DNA of 64,000 nucleotides, from NCBI GenBank assembly GCA_964035575.1, contig OZ037851.1, positions 310,001 through 374,000 on the forward strand, given 5' to 3'. The notes below the pieces were generated by a model. That model did no database searches and had not been told where the DNA came from. It saw only the letters and a list, made by a program, of their open reading frames with translations. Positions 32,301 through 44,517 of the stretch are shown here, in pieces (the stretch's first letter is position 1; the number at the start of each line of letters is the position of its first letter). This stretch comes from Rhynchopus sp. YZ270_cl-10 (Eukaryota; Euglenozoa; Diplonemea; Diplonemida; Diplonemidae). Made by a program: the position numbers and the translations under genes.

Positions 32301-35300
32301 CTTCAACCCGAAGGTTGGAGACTTCAGCATCCGCAACAGCTTGGAGTTCAAGCTCGCGGGATTGTTCTGCCTTTTCCTTGGAGACTTCGAGCTGCTGGTC
32401 GGAGAGTGACATATGCTGTTCCAGCTTGACGCGTGCAGAGGTTTCTTCGAGAAGGCGTTCTTGTGCTTCGACCTGTGAGGCTTCCATCTGGCGGCGCATG
32501 GCAGCGATCTCCTCGGCACAGCCGTGTTTGACGCGGAGCACCTCTTGGCGGCGGGCGTGCAGGTCGCGTGTCTTTGAGGCAAGGTCTGTCTGTGTGGCGT
32601 CCAGTTGCACGAGGAGCTCGCCCATCTTCTCGCGGAGGATGCAAATGTCATCGAGCTGCAGTCTGCAGGCACGTTCGGAGTCGACGGACTTCGTGCGCAG
32701 TTCGTTCATCGAATGCACTGCCTGCGTCAGCTCCTCGCGGACACGTTCATTGTCAACGCCTGCCTCCTGTGCATTGCGCAGGTGTTCCCCAATGCGGCTG
32801 TCGACGTGCTGCCGGATGCGTGTCGCCTCGTTCTGCAGGGCACTGAGCTGTGCGGAGTGCAGGTCGCTGCGTGCGTTCTCCTGCGACACAAGCTCGTCGA
32901 CCTTGTTCTGCAGCTCCGTGTTCTCGGCCTCCAGCTCTGTGATGCGGTCGTTCTGAAGGTCGTCCCCTAAGCGTGTCTCTGCAGCACTGCTCTCGTTGCG
33001 CAGCTTCTGCTCGCTCAGTAGCTGCTGCTCGCTGATGCATAATGACTCCACCGTCTGTGCGTGGTGGTGGTGGTATTGGTGGTGGTGACAAGGGGAAGGG
33101 TGGCATACCGAACGCAGCTCGTTCCGCTCAGCCTTGATCTTCCGCAAATCGTCGAAGCAGCGCTGTTTGCCCTCCTCTGCCTGCTTCAGAGACTTCTTGA
33201 GCTGTGTTGTGTCATTTTCAAACGAGACTTAATACCAGCCATCGAATCAACTATGTCGGTATCGGTATAGCGTTGACAAAAATAGTCTGGTTTCTAATAA
33301 CATTTTGCGTACAAACAAAATACGCACACTGACCGAACTTTCCTCCCACCAATTAAGCCTCTTTCATTGATTGCTTCAACCACTCTTTTTTCCACATACC
33401 CGCTCAATCTCCTGCGACATGGCTTGGTCCTTCCTACGGAACTGCTTTTCCCTTTGCGCGATGACTTCCCTTGCGGCTGGGTCTAACTTTTCTGATGGAG
33501 GGCTTTTTACTGCCTTTCCGGTTGATTTAGCACTTGTCGTTTGCGCCCCTGAGGCTGACAGCACCACAGGCACCGCAGGCACGGACGCTGGCGACACAGC
33601 TGACACAGGAGACACCGGGGACACTGGGTACTGCGCTGGCACCATCGGCTCTGTGCGCGACGACAGCGACAGGGCCATGGAGGCCACCTCCCTCTGCCGC
33701 AGCTCTGCCTCCAGCTCCTCTATGCGCTGCCGCTGCCACACAACCTCTTCTTCTGCACCACTGCCACCACCACTGCCACTACCACCACCACCACCTGGTG
33801 CAGCCTTCCCCTTCAACACAGCACTCTGCACAGAAACCGCAGACCCCGTCAAAGGCCGCTTCCCCTCTGCCGCCACAAACGCACTGCGCTGCGGGCTCGC
33901 CACCGACAACACACGGATCCTCTCATTCGCTTCACGCAGCTGCACCTCTAGGTTCTGAATCTGCTGTTGCTGGCCAGACCTTTGCTGTGGCGACACACTT
34001 GCAGAGGAGGAAGCTTGCATTTGAAGCGGCGCAGAAGGAGGCGATTTGGACCTGCCTGCACGCACTGTCGATGCCTCCTGCCTACCAGCAAGACGGACAG
34101 ACCCCCCACGCACCGACGGCGACGCCTCTCTAGGCGAATGCGTCTGCAGCGCTGCACCCTGCAGCTGCACCCTCTGCGGTGTTGCCACCTCCGCCCTGTG
34201 ATGTGCTTCCCTTGCAAGCTCCTGCGCCTCTGCAAGCTTCGCTTCTAATTCACGAACACGCTGTGTGTCAGCAGCATCCGGTGTGGCCTCATGCTTGGAC
34301 TCATGCTTGGCCTCTTCCTCCACGACCATTTGCGCTGTGCTGACCACCGCCACTGCTGCAGGGTTCTGCACCATCCTCTGAGGGCTCGTTGCTGTACTGA
34401 GGGTATGCGCCTGCAGGGTGGTTGGTGACAATGGGGACGGCTGCGGGACTGTCGCTGCTGGGGCCCGCTTTGCTGCCTGCAACTGTTTTTCAAGCTCCTT
34501 AACACGTTCATCTGCTGCAACTACATAACGCTGTGTCGGGCTGTTCCCTGCGGGGATAGGCTCCCTACGTGGTGCTGCCTTCATTGCTTCCAACTCTCTA
34601 TGTAAAAGCGACTCTCTGGAAAGTGCGTCCTTCAGCTTTCTTCCTTGATCGAGCAGTTGGCGTTGTACGTTCGCGTCGTCCACGGAGGAGACGACACTGC
34701 ACGAGACTGTCGCCGCATCGCCCTCCTCTTGGAGGTCGACCAGGCGTTGCAGGAGGTCGCGGTTCTCTTCCTCGAGTTCATGGCGGAGGGAGGCTTCGTC
34801 TTCGAGCTGCTGGCGGAGGGCGGTCGAGATGGCGTTGTCATCGTGGTGGCGTCCTTCCTCTAGCACAGCGACCTGGGTGCGAAGCGACTGGATGAGCGCC
34901 TCCCGCTGTCTCAACACCTCTTCGAGGAGGCGGAGCTGCTGGCTGTCGTCCACATCGCTCTCTGCGCGCGATCCTTCATACTCATCCGCCTGCACCGCCA
35001 CCGCAGTTGCCGCCACCCCAGACCCACCCAACGCAACGTTGTTCTGCAGCCTCTCGATGGTGGCCCGTTGGTCTTCAATCACGCGAAGCAGATCTGTTTC
35101 GGGCGACGCCAGTCTCGGTGGTGTCATGGCGCCAGAGAGAAGCGGTGTCGGGGCTGGCGCGAACAGAGAGGACGGAGGCGGCGGAGGGGTTGTGGCAAGG
35201 GAGCGGGTCGTGCCGGCTTCTTCCTCGACGTTGACGGAGGCAAGCTGGTTGTGGAGGAGGGCGACCTGCTGGCGGAGCTGCTCAATCAGTTGTGTGTCGG

Positions 35301-36024
35301 CCTCATGACGCAACGCAGCGGCGTGAACCGCATCAGCATCGGTCAAAATGCTATTTGTCACTTCCTGCAGTTGTGCGCTGATGGTCGCAACCTCACGCCG
35401 AGGGGATGTGTGCATAATATCCTCCGCAGTCGCACGCAGTTGTTCATGCGCTGCAGCAAGATCGTAGCGGAGCTTATCACATTCTTCCAACAAAAACGCA
35501 TCAGAAGAAGGCGCCACCCCCTCCCCCAAGACACGAAGTGCTGCCAACATCGCCTCCAATTCAGCACCACGCACAGAAGCAGCATTCTTTTCATTTGACG
35601 CTGCTACCGCTCCTTGCACGATATCATTTAATAATGCAATTTGGCCTTGCGCATCTTGCGGGTCTGGGGGTGGAGACAACGCCTTAGAAACCGGTGTGGT
35701 TGCGACGCTACCCCTTCGTTCTCCCTTCCGTGGTGTGGCGTCTACTCTGCGTTCGGCTGCCCGCTTTTCGATATGCAAAATTCTAATTTCGGTTTCTTTC
35801 TCAGCCACCTCTGCTCGGAGATGCGCGATGATCACATCTCGCGCATCCTCTGGTGGTGTATCCGGCAAGCCTTCTTGATCGTAGTGTGGGGTGCGTGGCG
35901 TCCCTGTGGGTCGTGGCGGGGAGGTCCGCGGCGATACGATACCCTGAAGCTGCGACGCCTGCGGTGCGCCACTATGCGGTGACACATCACGCCGCGGGTG
36001 CGTCCCCCACGCACCCCTCTTCAT
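26342..36024 (-). CDS. Giant coiled-coil protein, about 2,977 residues
   Basis: Seven exons: 36024-33400, 33201-33109, 33054-31708, 31532-31398, 31316-31206, 31018-30771 and 30716-26342. All donors are GTATG or GTATT, all acceptors AG, and phases agree throughout (only the last junction splits a codon). The first 130 residues are basic and proline-rich (SPHSGAPQASQLQGIVSPR). After that nearly everything is heptad-patterned coiled coil rich in E, L, A, K and Q, broken by PTP/SP-rich gaps near residues 570-700 and near APTEIPDKEPLPAPPLPL. No motor, kinase or GRIP-type domain was recognised. Size and composition suit a basal-body, flagellar-rootlet or golgin-like scaffold, which is inference. 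A non-ATG frame extends 11 codons upstream; I chose the first ATG, which follows a CTCTCTCTGCAG site. Confidence 0.8.
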
Positions 36025-36380
36025 CGGCTTGAATTTTGAAGACTCCACCCTATACAACTCTCTGCAGAGAGAGGGTGATGGATGGATGGATGGATGGATG
36101 GTGTAGGAGGGTGTTGGGGATAGAGGAGAGGGAAGGAAAAAATCTTTTTTAGTGGAAATGGACCAATCATTGGACCCCGTTCATGTATCGAAGGGGAAAA
36201 AAATATAAAAAGATGCTGTGAATTCATGGACATCTAAAAAAAACAAAATTTTGGAAAATAGATATTGCATCTAACTGTTTTAATCCCAGGATAGAAAAGA
36301 GGGGCACACAATGAAGATTTTTAAAATCTTGTGTTACTTCGATTTTTATTACCAAAATCATATAGAGGGGTTGTTATAGA

Positions 36381-36980
36381 TCACAGAAGGTCCCCCAACG
36401 CGTCTAGCTGCGCTGCAATGTCATCAGATACATTGATTGTTGCGCCTCCGTCTTCTTTGGAGATGGTGATATCTTCTTCGGCATCGATTATGTTTTTGGG
36501 TGTTGTTTTTTCTTCTTCTTTCGCTGGGATGCCGTGTGTGTTGAGCTGCTTCATGGCTAGGCGGACGAGGTCTTCAAGGTTCTCTTGCTGCTGGGGGATG
36601 GTGGTGGTAGTGGTGTCACCAGTGCTGTCCTGCTGTCGCGGCTTGCCCGCACACAGCTGATCGATCATATCATCGAAGTCGTCGAGTATCGATGCCATGC
36701 CCTCAGTCTCTGCAGCAGGAGTGTCCGCCACCTCCACCACCTGGTCAGACGTCCACAGGTCAGACCCGGTTTTTGCCTTGTGCGCTTTCAGACCCTTCAT
36801 CAGATCAGTGCACATCGCGTCAAGTTCATTTTGCATTGTGTGGTTGTGTTTGTGTTGTGTTTTGCTGAAAAGTTCTTTGTTTTTCATAAATTCATCAGAG
36901 TTGTTGCAACATAGACGCGTCCACAGTTCTGTGTTTTCTACGAGGTATGGGGACGCGTCGTGTGTGCAGAACACAGCCAT
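36381..36980 (-). CDS. Protein of unknown function, 199 residues
   Basis: A single exon begins with the ATG at 36980, and a CCCTAG acceptor-like site lies about 25 bases upstream. The N-terminus (MAVFCTHDASPYLVENTELW) is followed by a helical region (MQNELDAMCTDLMKGLKAHK) and an acidic stretch (ASILDDFDDMIDQLC). Polar T and Q runs and a second helix (ENLEDLVRLAMKQLNTHG) come next, and the end reads DDIAAQLDALGDLL. It looks like a small helical adaptor. I do not recognise a family. Confidence 0.6.
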   Translation of the reverse strand: MAVFCTHDASPYLVENTELWTRLCCNNSDEFMKNKELFSKTQHKHNHTMQNELDAMCTDLMKGLKAHKAKTGSDLWTSDQVVEVADTPAAETEGMASILDDFDDMIDQLCAGKPRQQDSTGDTTTTTIPQQQENLEDLVRLAMKQLNTHGIPAKEEEKTTPKNIIDAEEDITISKEDGGATINVSDDIAAQLDALGDLL

Positions 36981-37307
36981 TGGGTGGAGGGGTTGTCTAG
37001 GGAAAAGGTGATTAATGTGGTCTTTTTTTATAGCAGAAACAGGCAGGGGGTGTTTGGGTAATGTGTTGTGTGTCGGAAATTAACAGAGAAACAAAAACAC
37101 TGTTTTTAACTAAAAATACAACGCGCGCGCAATGCAACGCAATAGCAAAAGCAACGTCGGAAGAATGAGGGGAACGAGCCCCCCCTTTTTTTGTGTAAAT
37201 CAAAACAACTCCCTTTTTTTCTTTGCATCGACAAGAGCTCTGTACTTAATGCCACACCGGCTTACCAACGAAGATGCCACTTCTTCCCCCTATACGGTAA
37301 TGCTGTA
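36981..37307. other. Short spacer, nothing recognised
   Basis: A/T runs only; a CGCGCGCGC stretch occurs at about 37121. Confidence 0.5.
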
Positions 37308-39830
37308 TCAGAACGCATAAAGGTCGTCCTCGTTTATCGTTGTGTTCGCAGCGCTGTTTTGTGTGATCTGCCACTCAAGGATGCGGTTGCTGAGCTCGTC
37401 ATCCGCTTGCAGCTGGTCTGGCGTTAACGGCTCGCCACTGATCGGGTTTGTACAGCCAACCTTTTTGATCCATGTATCTATGGTCTCCTTTTCGAAAATA
37501 TGCCCTGACGGTGCTTTCATTGGATGCTTGAGAAGGTGTCCGTTTATGGCACACAAAAACTCTTTCGGGATAGACGAATCTGAGAGCGCAGAGTTCCACA
37601 TTTGCTCTGCACGTTTAGGCATGACATTGCGGGCTGGGACAACTGCTTCGATCTCCGATACTGTGGCTTGCTTTGGGGCTTCAGGGGAACTGGGCCCTAG
37701 GGCAGGGAGATCACCAAGGAGACGAAGGTTTAAGGGTTCTGCTGGGGGTGTCTGTTGCAACGCCTCGCGTACCGTTCCCATATCGGGGTGTGTTGCTTCG
37801 AGTGCACGCATCCTGGCGTCGAGGGCGTCCAGCTTCGCGTCTTCTTCTTCGGCAATGGAGTGGCGTGGTGAGGCACGTTCACTGTCATCAGGTGCACCAG
37901 AGCTCTCACGCTTTGTCATTGCCACCTCATATAGGTGGGACAGCAGGTCATAGCTGATGTTGTCCTTGGCCAACGGAATGTTGTTGCTGTTCTGTGCGAG
38001 GTTCTTCCACAATGTCTGCAGCTCGTTTGTGTCCAGCCCGCTCAGCATCTGTCCAATCATACGGATGATCACCGCGCTGGTGCAAGCCTCCGGTACATCC
38101 ACCGCCGCACCCGCCACACCCAACCCATGCTCACCACCCAAGCTATCAATATTCACATTAAAATGCAGAAGCAAAGAGTAAAGCTCCAAGCTTGGCACGA
38201 CAAAGTCCTTAAACGGCATCCCCAGCAGCCTGCAGGTGAATAGGTTCAGCGGGCGTAGGGCGTGGTTATGCGTTCCAAGGTGGAACGTCCCGAGACTCAT
38301 AATCCTGAGCACCTGAGCTATCCCTGTGACAGTGTTGTGGTGGTGCAGGTTGGGGGTGGTGGGGGTGGGGCGTATACCATGCGAAAGACCCGCCGTAATG
38401 GGAAAGACGACAGTACCCGTGTCGGCATCGACACAGCGGTAGATCTCGTCGCACACAGTGTTGATGTAGCGAGGGAGGGTCGATGTGAGCAGGTCCGTTG
38501 ACACTGTAGAAGGATGGTGGTGGGGCTTTGATGTGTTGGTTGAGCGTAGCTGTCGCATGCGGCTTTCACAAAACAGACTTTAGTAACACAAAAATGACGT
38601 TCGGAAATGTTCGGAAGTGGAGCTTGCACAATTTATCAAAGTTGCGCAACCATTTAAAAATATACTATTTTGTCTAAAAACCGTCAACAGAACTCCGAAC
38701 ATACCCAATAAGCTCTGACGCAGTGCTGTAGCGGTGGTGCCATGGAAGGAGAAGAAATACAGATTCAAAATCGACCTGTTATGTGATGAAAAATATGATA
38801 ACCCTCAATGTCGTCGACATACATGCAGAGTTTGAATACGGACGCGTGGACGGCGTTGCCGAGCACTGTTACCTTTTCCCCTTCCTTTGCGCTGTCCTTT
38901 ATCTTCTTTTTGATGCCCGCGCTTGCGACGGCGACGAGGTTGTGACTCATGATCATGTCTGTGAAGAGCTCCACGCGGACAGCGTATTCCTTCTTCGCTT
39001 CGGCATCGCTGACAGCTTTGCCTGGTGTGCTGATGTCCGACAGCGCTGTGCAGCAGTTTGCCAGCACCTCGGTTTCGTACGTAGGGATCTTCATGATCTC
39101 GATCAGAAGCTCCAACGCGAACACTGTCTTCTCGCTTGCATACTCAAGCACCTCAGGCCCAGAGACGCGGTAGCCAAACACACGCATCATCAACACAAGC
39201 ATCGTGGCGTGGATCTTCCCTAAAGCCATTCCAAACTCCTGTGAAACAATGTGTGTTGTAAGAGATTGCCGTCAAGGACACCCTCTTCGATAATATGAAA
39301 ACAAAAAAAGTGGTGCATACCCCAGACCCCTTCTCCTTGTCGAGAAGCGTTTCCTCAAAGCCGGTGTCAATTCTTTTGAGGCAGTTGTACAGCTCATCGC
39401 GCGCGAGCTTGTATCTATAGGGGGTGGTGGCAGGGTGGCAGGGTGGGTCGAGGGAATAACAACTTAAACTCATCAACAAAATGATGAAACCTATGATTGT
39501 TACGAGCACCTCCTGTGCCATCAAATAGACAGGAATAAAGTGCAAAATGCGGAGCGGAAACCAAAGAAAAGATCAGATGCACAAAACATACCTAGCGAGG
39601 TTCGCAAGAACCACGAGAGCCGACGTCTTGATCTTCGTGCTGCACTCTGCATTGAGGGTGTCGGTCAGGATGGCGGCAATCTTCTTGAAGGCGTCTGGGC
39701 TGTGGTTGACAAACTCACGCACCCGAGCGATGTCCTGAGCTGCGAGTACTGCAGCAGAGAGAAGTTTCTCGGGCACAGGTGCAGACGTCACCTCCGCAAC
39801 GATGTTCGTGAAGGGCGACACATCACACAT
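37308..39830 (-). CDS. U-box E3 ubiquitin ligase, helical-repeat type
   Basis: Six exons: 39830-39592, 39414-39321, 39238 to about 38803 (or 38776), 38725-38705, 38503-38378 and 38323-37308. The product is about 643 residues. A 21-base microexon at 38725-38705 fits both neighbouring phases; the donor before it is ambiguous because two GT sites keep the same phase. The body is helical (DAFKKIAAILTDTLNAECST, VFALELLIEIMKIPTYETEV), ARM-like in style. The C-terminal 75 residues form a U-box: IPKEFLCAINGHLLKHPMKA, PSGHIFEKETIDTWIKKVG, CTNPISGEPLTPDQLQADDE. U-boxes bind an E2 enzyme and pass ubiquitin to a substrate chosen by the rest of the protein. The start ATG lies six bases after an AAACAG acceptor-like site. 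Confidence 0.82.
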
Positions 39831-41251
39831 ATTAGGTCCTGTTTTGTGTCAGTGTGGGACACACCTGGAGGATAAAGATGTTGGCGCCTGAACTGAGAAA
39901 ACATAAACGGAGAACCCAGACCTGGAGAAGCAAAAAGTCTCTTTTTTCTTTTTTTTTTCTTGAAAACTTTTTTGACTATTCCTTTAGGGAACGGAGCACG
40001 CACCGTCCTGGAAACTCCAAGAAAATGGAGTCGGCGGGCCTTCCTAAACGTGCACACACACACAACTGACAAAAAAAGGGGAGGTGTCGCCACTCACCTT
40101 TTTTTCATCATTGAAATAACATCCCGCTTACCTACCGTACAATACTGTTACCCCGCGATTTTTTTTTTAAATTGTATCGACAATCACCTATCAAGGTAGA
40201 TTTTGTACACACGCGTTGCCCACAGGCTGTTGTACGAAAAAGATGTACGGATTTTAGCAGCTCTGGAAGTGTTTATTTTTGAAATTATTCCGAGGGCATA
40301 CTGTGGAAAAAGGTAAGCAAGGTTGCCCAGCTTGGGGCTGTGGAGAAATAGAATAGCAAGAAACACGTAGAAGAAAAGAACCTAAACAAAAACCATACAA
40401 AAAAAAGAGTCTCAGAGGGGTGTGGGCAGGTGTGTATACCTATGGGTAGTGCTTTTTTTCATTCTACAGACATGTGAGTGAAAAAAAAAAACTCTGGTAG
40501 AGAGTGACTAAAGAAAAAAACTGTTTCTGGGATGCATGACTTTGTAAGTCACACATTTTTTTTTTGCCAAAATTTTGTACAAAAAAAAATGTCGCCTGAA
40601 AAAGAAGAAGTTTGAATGAAGAGCTAAAAACAAATCTTTTCCTTTCCTCATGTGCGACAAGATTGCGGTTTAGCTTTAGGTGAAGATTTGCTTGTGCGAC
40701 CTAAACAAAGAAAGGTTTATAAGATGATCCTAAGCCTCTCGTGCTTAGTCTGATTAGATTACTTGATGTTTTGAACATTGGTTATTCATCAATCTTTTTT
40801 GTTGTATTTTTTGTGTGATGATCCTAAGCCTCTCGTGCTTAGTCACCTTAATATACAAATAGATGAATTGTGCCTACAGATCTCTGTAGCATTGAAGGAA
40901 AGAGAAACGTGTGTTCGTTATTAAAACGCGGCCAGACGGGTCATCTGGCTGACGTGGTGGAATGGTAGGGCGCAAGGGGAAAAATCCCTCGTCAGAGATC
41001 ATTGATAATAAGGCTTCAAGCTTTTGTAAGGTTTATTTGTCACGTTGCATAAGTGGGCGATCTATGATCGTCTCCGTGAGACACATAACAGTCTGTGAGG
41101 GCTTGTGAGACGCAACTGAGAGCTGGTAAAAAAATCTCTCCCGTTCATAGATCACCCTAGGGGTGGAGGATGTATTGTTTACCTTTTGGCGTGTTGCAAA
41201 AAATAAACTAAACATAACATTATACCAACTGATCTGTCGTTACTAATCTAC
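39831..41251. other. Spacer with two H1 hairpins
   Basis: Hairpin repeats at 40721-40757 and about 40818-40850 lie close together. No gene is supported. CACGTGG-like and AT-rich sequence makes up the rest. Confidence 0.6.
40721..40757 (+). repeat. Hairpin repeat (H1 type)
   Basis: AAGATGATCCTAAGC, loop CTCTCGT, GCTTAGTCTGATT. A second copy (TGATCCTAAGC, CTCTCGT, GCTTAGTCACCTTA) follows at about 40818-40850. Confidence 0.8.
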
Positions 41252-42462
41252 TACCGTAATCGTAAAAATTCTGGGACGTAAAAATGTCCCAAGTTTCAGA
41301 TTTTCCCCCAATTGTCCCAGTTTTGTTACGTCCCAGAATTGTTCGGGCGGTTTTCCGGGTACTTGTATTTTTTGGGGGTGTGGGTGGTTGGCGGAGGGAT
41401 CATAGCCGGCCCAAGTATGTATATGGACTCGTCCGGAAACCCCTCTGGTAAGATTCATCCTTTTGGGTATTTTTGGGTTTTTTTGATGATGCCCCCCACA
41501 AAAAGTGCATCTAGGTGATATTCTGATATGAAAATAGGTTTTTGGGGGGGTCTGAGGCTATATTTTCGCTTTTTTAATCAGATTTTCAGCCTTTTATTGT
41601 CGTTCTTCTGGATCTCTTCTCTCTTTCTCTTAATCCTGCCATGCCGCCTTGACAAGGTTTCATTGACCTCTGTCAAATCTACTGGATCAATGCCAGGGAC
41701 TTTTGCTTTGCGGGTCACCTTGGATGTGGAGACTCCATAGTAAATACAGGTTCCCTCCGTGTCAGAGTACACGCTAGCTGAAATGACACGACCGTTGCTC
41801 GGGCAGCAGTACACAGACGAAAAGAGATTGATGGAAAGAAGGGTGCACTGATACGTATGAGTACGAGGGAATGAGATAACAAAGGCCTCTGTGTGGGGAA
41901 GCTCGCGCAGGGCACCGACAATGACCCCTACGGTAAGGATCTCCTGACAACAAGAATCATCAGAGAGAGGGTTCGAAACGACACCAAGTGTGCGTCGCAC
42001 CCATTCTTACCGTGTTTCTCGACAAAAAAGTGAACTTCACTGCTGTCATTGCCACGTTTTTTTTTTCCAAAAAATACGTAAAAAAATATAAGTAAAAAGG
42101 GGGAGAGGGGAAATAAACAAAAAGAAATGCCCAAAATATGCCCTCTGGGGTGGTAGGTGTATGGTGGGTATCAAAAAATTGGGTTGTTTGGGTGTTTTGA
42201 GCAGAAAAACCTCAAAAAACCCCAAAAGGATGAATCTTACCAGGAGGGTTTCCGGACGGACCCATATTTTTGTTCGTTGGACATGTTTGGGTTTGCACCG
42301 AAGTGCATGGGTGAGGGAGGGGGGAAGGTCACACAGACAATTCTGGGATATTCTGGGACGTAAAAATGTCCCAAGTTTAAGAAAGTCCAAAATCCCAGTT
42401 TTGTTACGTCCCAGAATATTTTCCCAAAAATTTTACGCTCCAGAATTCTTACGATTACGGTA
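41252..42462. mobile_element. 1.2 kb inverted-repeat element enclosing a small gene
   Basis: Ends are inverted copies: left TACCGTAATCGTAAAAATTC, right (reverse complement) TACCGTAATCGTAAGAATTC. Subterminal inverted pairs extend the match: TTCTGGGACGTAAAAATGTC near both ends, and GGTAAGATTCATCCTTTTGG at 41446 against CCAAAAGGATGAATCTTACC at 42221. No transposase was recognised, so it looks non-autonomous. Related short copies are at about 58927-59043 and inside 11279-11446. Confidence 0.82.
41578..42049 (-). CDS. Intron-containing small gene inside the inverted-repeat element
   Basis: Two exons, 42049-42011 and 41943-41578, are joined in phase 0 by a 67-base intron with donor GTAAGAATGG and acceptor TTGTTGTCAG. 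The product is 134 residues: MTAVKFTFLSRNT, then EILTVGVIVGALRELPHTEA, an even mix of strands and turns, and a lysine/arginine-rich tail (RRHGRIKRKREEIQKNDNKR) that could be a nuclear signal. It is not a recognisable transposase. It looks like a captured host gene or a small accessory protein. I could not assign a family. Confidence 0.5.
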
Positions 42463-43281
42463 TGTTTTTTTTCGTTGACTGCAGCCAGGCTTTTTGCCTG
42501 AGTGACACGCGATAATAGATGAGGGGAGGATTCACAAGGAAGCGAAACGACAGCTTTACAGTTGGGGTTTTAAATATGTTCGGTTCCCAATAACTCTTCG
42601 TGCACCAAAAAATATATTGCATTGGCTGGCCCGAATACTCTAAAAAGCCTGGTACGGTTTTCGTTGTCACGCAGTTCACACTTTCGGGGAACTGAGTGGC
42701 GGCGTTATTGTATTGTGAGAGGGGGAAAGAGAAGCTGAAAGTGCAAACAATGCTTCGCCGGACAACGGATAAAAAAACGTAGCAAAAACAAAGAAAAGTT
42801 GTCAGATAAATGTGCCTCTCGCGTACATACATATTTCACAACAAAATGAGGAATCGCAGCGTTGATTACCTAAAAAAGGCGAACAAAGACTGATCATAAG
42901 CCTCGTGCGATTGGTCACCTTCGTCATAAAAGGAAAAGCCAATAAGATGACCCTAAGCCGTGCTTAGTCACCTTAAACACAGGCAAACGAACGGTTGCCC
43001 CACGAAGCGGGTACGTCCACTATAATCGTTGTGTTGGCGGTGGGAATTTCACTGGCGGTATTGTTATCCGTTCGCTGTCATGAACTGTAGGGGGATGAAT
43101 GTTCAATTCCAGAGGTGGCTTTGTTTTGGCAACACAATCGCACGGATTGTTGCTCAAAAGTGAATCTGGTAACGTGCCGACACCTCAATACGGATGCAGG
43201 CACTACACCATCTCCACCCGAGTGTACCTGCAGACTATCAAAAAACAAAAAAGGGAACTTTCTAAAGCATTGTCGAACATA
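42463..43281. other. Spacer with three hairpin-type repeats
   Basis: An H4 repeat at about 42734-42772, an H2 copy at 42804-42835, and H1 copies at 42888-42922 and 42944-42974. No gene is seen. Confidence 0.6.
42944..42974 (+). repeat. Hairpin repeat (H1 type), long stem
   Basis: AAGATGACCCTAAGC, CGT, GCTTAGTCACCTT. The arms pair for about 13 of 15 bases. Confidence 0.8.
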
Positions 43282-43304
43282 CACGGTGGCCCAGCGGACC
43301 CTTT

Positions 43305-43590
43305 TGGGGGTACCCCCGGGGGTACCCCCAAAAGGGGTACCCCGCAGGGTAGGGTACCACACAGGGTAGGGTCCGCGGGGGGTACCCCCTCGCGTGGGCT
43401 ACCCCAGGGGGTACCCCACAGGGTTGGGTAGGGTCCGCGCGGGGTACCCTTTGGGGGGTTTGGGGTACCCCGAGGGGTACCCCCCAGGGTCCGCGGGGGT
43501 ACCCCATGGGGTACCCCTCAGGGTCCGCGGGGGTACCCCATGGGGTACCCCCGCGGACCCTGGGGGGTACCCCCCGGGGTACCCCCTGCA
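43305..43590. repeat. Left palindromic GGGGTACCCC array of element 1
   Basis: More than a dozen GGGGTACCCC-type palindromes, several joined by CCATGG or CCGCGG, read as GYP-type repeats in several frames of both strands, which explains the false ORFs here. Confidence 0.85.
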
Positions 43591-44517
43591 CACCCGGTGG
43601 CTATTGCCTCCCAGGGAAAGGGACTCTCAAAAATTTTTTTTTGCCCTATATAGGCCTAATTTCGACGATTTGAGGCCATTAAAAGCAAAAATTGGCACTT
43701 TTGAGCATCTGTGGGGGTCTAAAACGTGGTTTTGCGCAGCCGATTTTTCGTGGTTTTTTTACCAAAGACAAGTCGATTTTTGACCAATTTTTCATGAAAA
43801 ATGTGAAGGAAATCGCTTAGGAACTTAGCTGTGTACGTGTTCTAGCTACTGCATACACCGCGGGGTATAACCAAAATGACCGTATTTTGGCTGAAATTTC
43901 GACTTGACAATTTTTCCTGGATTTGGTCAATCTGAGGTTTTGTTCTGGGGTTTTTGGGCCATTTTATGACCAACCACGCCCGCATACGTGGGAAATTACG
44001 CGCGCAATGACGACGTCACGGCGTGGGGAGCCCTCGTAATTACGAGGGGTGCTCCCGTGATCCTTTGAGGCCATTAAAAGCAAAATTTGGCACTTTTGAG
44101 CATCTGTGGGGGTCTAAAACGTGGTTTCGCGCCCGAAAAGTCGTGATTTTACCAAAGACGCGTCGATTTTTGACCCAAATTTTTTTTTCTTCTCGCCCAA
44201 AATCGGGCGTGGTAGGTCATAAATGGCCCAAAAAATCCAAAGCCTCAATGAGCAAATTGTGAAGAAAAAAAAAAATTGGTCGAAGTTTTGGTCATTTTTA
44301 CCATGTGGCAACAAATAGAATGCAGGTATGAGTATCAGTGGGATTGTTCCTGCAGTGATGTTCTCGTACCTGGAGAGTAGGCCGAGCGAGTGCTGCAAGG
44401 TATGTTTTTAAGCCCCGGTTTTTACACCCCCCCGCTCCCCTTTTCGCCTTTGTCCCGCTCGGATGTAAATCGAAGCATATTTTTATTGTCAAAATTGTCA
44501 CTTTTACTTTTTTATCA

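Noticed and set aside
40945-41010. tRNA-like stretch (GACGTGGTGGAATGGTAGGGC)
   Set aside because: The D-arm-like segment is not followed by a proper anticodon arm or a GGTTCGA-type T-loop.
43300-43590. CRISPR-like array
   Set aside because: The units are short contiguous palindromes without unique spacers, in a eukaryotic setting.
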